From: Methanosarcina sp. KYL-1
GTDB lineage: Archaea > Halobacteriota > Methanosarcinia > Methanosarcinales > Methanosarcinaceae
Length of the DNA: 64,000 nucleotides
Direction: 5' to 3'
Assembly: GCF_024372725.1 (NCBI RefSeq)
Contig: NZ_VOUA01000002.1
Span: 248,001 to 312,000, forward strand
A program made the position numbers and the translations under genes. The notes under the pieces were generated by a model, which was not told the origin of the DNA, did not search any database, and was given only the letters and a program-made list of their open reading frames with translations. Shown here in pieces: positions 61,732 through 64,000 of the stretch (the stretch's first letter is position 1; every line of letters begins with the position of its first letter).

Positions 61732-61746
61732 AAAAGAGAAAGGAAC

Positions 61747-63870
61747 ATGAAATTGCCGTTCATTTATCCCGGAGCAGAGTGCTCCTGCAGGAAAAAGGGA
61801 TGCAAACAGGAAAGCCGGATGCCGAAAATAGTACTTGTGGGGAACCCCAACGTAGGCAAAAGCAGCCTCTTCAACTCCCTCTCCGGGAGTTACACAGTGG
61901 TCTCCAACTACCCGGGGACCTCCGTAGAGATCAGCAGGGGAAAAGGCAGGACAGGAGAAAAGGAATACGAGATAATCGATACCCCCGGGATGTATTCCCT
62001 GCTTCCTGTAAGCGAAGAGGAGAGGGTTTCCCAGCGCCTGCTCTTTGAGGAAACACCTTTTGTCTGCCTGCACGTGGTGGACGCCAGAAACCTCAGGCGT
62101 ATGCTTTCCCTTACACTGCAGCTTCTTGAGGCGGAGCTCCCCCTTATCCTCGTGCTGAACATGATGGACGAAGCAGAGGAAAGGGGAGTTGAAATAGACA
62201 GCCGAAAACTAAGCCAGCTCCTCGGGGTCCCGGTTGTTGGCACGGTCTCGAACGAAGGTAAAGGCATAAAGGAACTTAAAGCTGCAATTGAAGAGTTCAG
62301 CCCCTCAAAAACCGTGAAAAAAATCGAGTATGGTGCAGAGATCGAGCCATATCTTGCGGAAATTGGGAACCTGCCGGAAACGGGAGGAGAATCCCGCATC
62401 TCTACAAGAGCGCTGGGGGCCCTGCTGCTCCAGGAAGACAAAACAGCCCTCGAATGGGTTTGCAGGGACGAAAAATTAACCAAAGAGGCCGGATGCCCGG
62501 AAAAAAGTTTTTCCAGGCTGCAGCAGCTCACGGAAGAGGCTTCAAGAAAGGCAGGAGCCCCCCTCCACTACCTGATAGCCCTTAAGCGCCAGGAATATGT
62601 GAATGAGATCGTGGAGCAGGTGATGACCTTTTCAGGAACCAAGAATGAGACAGGAAAGGAAAAAGAAGAGGAAGAAGAGGAAATTTACGGCCCCCTTACC
62701 GGAAAAGCAAAACACGGGGCTAAAAAACTCATGCTTGCGGAGAAGGTAGACAGCATACTCACCCACCCCGTGCTCGGGATCCCGGTGCTGCTCCTGGTCC
62801 TGTACTTCGGGCTCTACCGCTTCGTAGGGGTCTTTGCAGCCGGGACGGTAGTGGATTTCCTGGAAAATACGGTTTTCGGGGAACACATTAACCCGTGGAT
62901 AACCTCCCGGTTCACAGCCCTTGTGCCTTTCCCCCTGCTGCAGGACCTCTTTGTCGGGGAATATGGGATCATTACCCAGGCCGCAACCTATGCAATAGCG
63001 CTTATCCTCCCTATCGTGGGAGCGTTTTTCCTGGTGTTTTCCATTATCGAAGACACAGGATACCTCCCCAGGCTCGGCCTGCTCGTGGACGGCATGTTCA
63101 AAAAAATAGGGCTTAGCGGAAGGGCAGTAATCCCCATGGTCCTGGGCTTTGGCTGTTCCACCATGGCAACGATGGTTACCCGGACCCTTGAGACAAAGCG
63201 GGAGCGGCTCATCGCAAACCTCCTGCTCGCCCTTGCAATCCCCTGTTCGGCCCAGCTGGGAATCATCCTTTCCGTCCTTTCGGGAAGCCCGAGGGCGCTT
63301 CTGGCCTGGGCAGGCGTGATCTGCCTTGAGTTTGTCCTCATAGGATACCTGGCTTCAAAGGTCCTGCCCGGCAGGAACCCCACTTTCATCCTCGAACTTC
63401 CCCCTCTCAGGTGGCCGAAGCTTTCGAACATAGCCGTAAAGACCTACTCAAGGATGCACTGGTACTTCCTGGAAGTCCTGCCCCTCTTCGTCCTGGCCAG
63501 CGTCCTGATCTGGATCGGAAGGCTCACGGGCCTCTTTGCCCTGGCCCTGAAAGTGATGGAATACCCGACCCTCTGGATAGGCCTGCCCCCTGATGCGGCA
63601 GTGGTCTTTCTCTTCGGGTTTTTCAGGAGAGACTTCGGGGCAGCCGGGCTCTACGGGATGTATGATTCCGGAGCCCTGACGGCAGTCCAGCTCCTGGTTG
63701 CCGCAGTCACCCTGACCCTGTTCATGCCCTGCATCGCCCAGTTCATGATGACGGTAAAAGAAAGGGGGCTGAAAACCGCCCTTGCAATCTCTGCCTTCAT
63801 TTTCCCCTTCGCCTTCCTCTCAGGCTATATGGTCAGCACCCTGCTGGCTGCCCTGGGGGTGAGCATGTGA
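61747..63870 (+). CDS. feoB: Ferrous iron transporter FeoB
   Basis: Membrane transporter for Fe(II), 707 residues. The N-terminal G domain has GNPNVGKS (32-39), SNYPGTSVE, DTPGMYSLLP and LNMMDEAEERG. A variable linker with a Glu run follows (about 300-315), then the Gate and core membrane region (IIEDTGYLPRLGLLVDGMF, VLGFGCSTMATMVTRT, IPCSAQLGI, FRRDFGAAGLYGM). The start adds a Cys-rich leader ECSCRKKGC before the G domain, unusual, possibly metal-sensing; Met25 is an alternative start. The message is controlled by two DtxR-type boxes. The stop overlaps the next gene's start by 3 nt. Confidence 0.95.
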   Translation: MKLPFIYPGAECSCRKKGCKQESRMPKIVLVGNPNVGKSSLFNSLSGSYTVVSNYPGTSVEISRGKGRTGEKEYEIIDTPGMYSLLPVSEEERVSQRLLFEETPFVCLHVVDARNLRRMLSLTLQLLEAELPLILVLNMMDEAEERGVEIDSRKLSQLLGVPVVGTVSNEGKGIKELKAAIEEFSPSKTVKKIEYGAEIEPYLAEIGNLPETGGESRISTRALGALLLQEDKTALEWVCRDEKLTKEAGCPEKSFSRLQQLTEEASRKAGAPLHYLIALKRQEYVNEIVEQVMTFSGTKNETGKEKEEEEEEIYGPLTGKAKHGAKKLMLAEKVDSILTHPVLGIPVLLLVLYFGLYRFVGVFAAGTVVDFLENTVFGEHINPWITSRFTALVPFPLLQDLFVGEYGIITQAATYAIALILPIVGAFFLVFSIIEDTGYLPRLGLLVDGMFKKIGLSGRAVIPMVLGFGCSTMATMVTRTLETKRERLIANLLLALAIPCSAQLGIILSVLSGSPRALLAWAGVICLEFVLIGYLASKVLPGRNPTFILELPPLRWPKLSNIAVKTYSRMHWYFLEVLPLFVLASVLIWIGRLTGLFALALKVMEYPTLWIGLPPDAAVVFLFGFFRRDFGAAGLYGMYDSGALTAVQLLVAAVTLTLFMPCIAQFMMTVKERGLKTALAISAFIFPFAFLSGYMVSTLLAALGVSM

Positions 63871-64000
63871 TCTGCCTCCTCTGCGGACACGAATTCGAGA
63901 AAGCGGATGAAACGAAATGTACCGGCTGTGGGAAATTCAGGAACTGCAGTAAGCAGTGCTGCCCCTCCTGCGGGTACGAAGTTGTAAAAGAAGCAAAGGT
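63867..64000 (+). CDS. Cysteine-rich zinc-ribbon protein, partial
   Basis: Cut by the window end. The visible 44 codons read VICLLCGHEFEKADETKCTG and continue with CGKFRNCSKQCCPSCGYEV, giving four CxxC pairs that could bind zinc or Fe-S. GTG 63867 overlaps the feoB stop (ATGTGA), so it is translationally coupled to feoB and should act with it in iron uptake. A FeoA-like domain could follow beyond the edge, but this cannot be seen. Confidence 0.7.
   Translation, partial: MICLLCGHEFEKADETKCTGCGKFRNCSKQCCPSCGYEVVKEAK

Larger units (their letters stand above)
61408..61746. other. Intergenic upstream of feoB
   Basis: Contains the stop-codon repeat, about 230 nt without recognised content, and the feoB promoter with two operators. 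No gene seen. Confidence 0.5.

Overview
The window looks like a Methanosarcina chromosome (or a very close relative). The evidence is the archaeal modified mevalonate genes (UbiD-type decarboxylase plus two-subunit aconitase X), PurP, archaeal MAT, archaeal AlaS, TrmG10, FilR1-type methanogen regulators, archaeal pilins with class III signal peptides, TATA-box promoters, an intron-containing tRNA-Tyr, and long AT-rich intergenic regions rich in short tandem repeats. Species cannot be named from the sequence alone.

Layout. 1-610: non-coding, with an IS200/IS605-like end and a hairpin. 611-7731: citrate synthase; the archaeal mevalonate trio (decarboxylase, phosphomevalonate dehydratase large and small subunits); a site-2 protease; a B12-binding radical SAM protein. 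7732-14322: a long repeat-bearing spacer, a small membrane protein, GlmM (minus strand), LarE-like sulfur transferase, GNAT, a SPOUT-like DUF531 protein and a SufS-type cysteine desulfurase. 14579-30650: a large surface-filament locus with a KaiC-like ATPase, a TadA/ArlI-type ATPase, a TadC/ArlJ-type membrane platform and ten pilin-like proteins of two families that recur side by side. One of them, the major-pilin-like gene, lies on the opposite strand. 27645-27800 is a decayed copy of the 5' end of fdhD; intact fdhD follows the last pilin.

31535-34300: hisG-hisA-hisB on the minus strand. 34423-38456: MAT, a chagasin-like inhibitor, tRNA-Tyr (intron) and tRNA-Asp, an unknown helical protein and a lipoprotein. 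38754-51332: two M24 peptidases, a secreted protein, DUF1805, TrmG10, TruA, a membrane-anchored HTH regulator, PurP, a FilR1 regulator, a HerA-like ATPase, LeuD and LeuB. 51487-53976: an AT-rich three-gene minus-strand cassette (DUF1989-like protein, membrane-anchored RecA/KaiC-like protein with a degenerate P-loop, and a multi-pass membrane protein with an in-frame TGA). I consider it the least explained unit of the window. 54200-55230: an FNR-type flavin reductase flanked by degenerate CRISPR-repeat-like sequences. 55303-64000: a THUMP-like methyltransferase, AlaS, a CRM/YhbY protein, another FilR1 regulator, FeoB behind two DtxR-type palindromes, and the start of a cysteine-rich zinc-ribbon gene.

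Recurring theme: many genes carry short tandem repeats that begin at or right after their stop codon (after the UbiD gene, larE, DUF531, the THUMP-like methyltransferase, the 60592 regulator and others). All functional calls come from reading motifs by eye; no database search was run.
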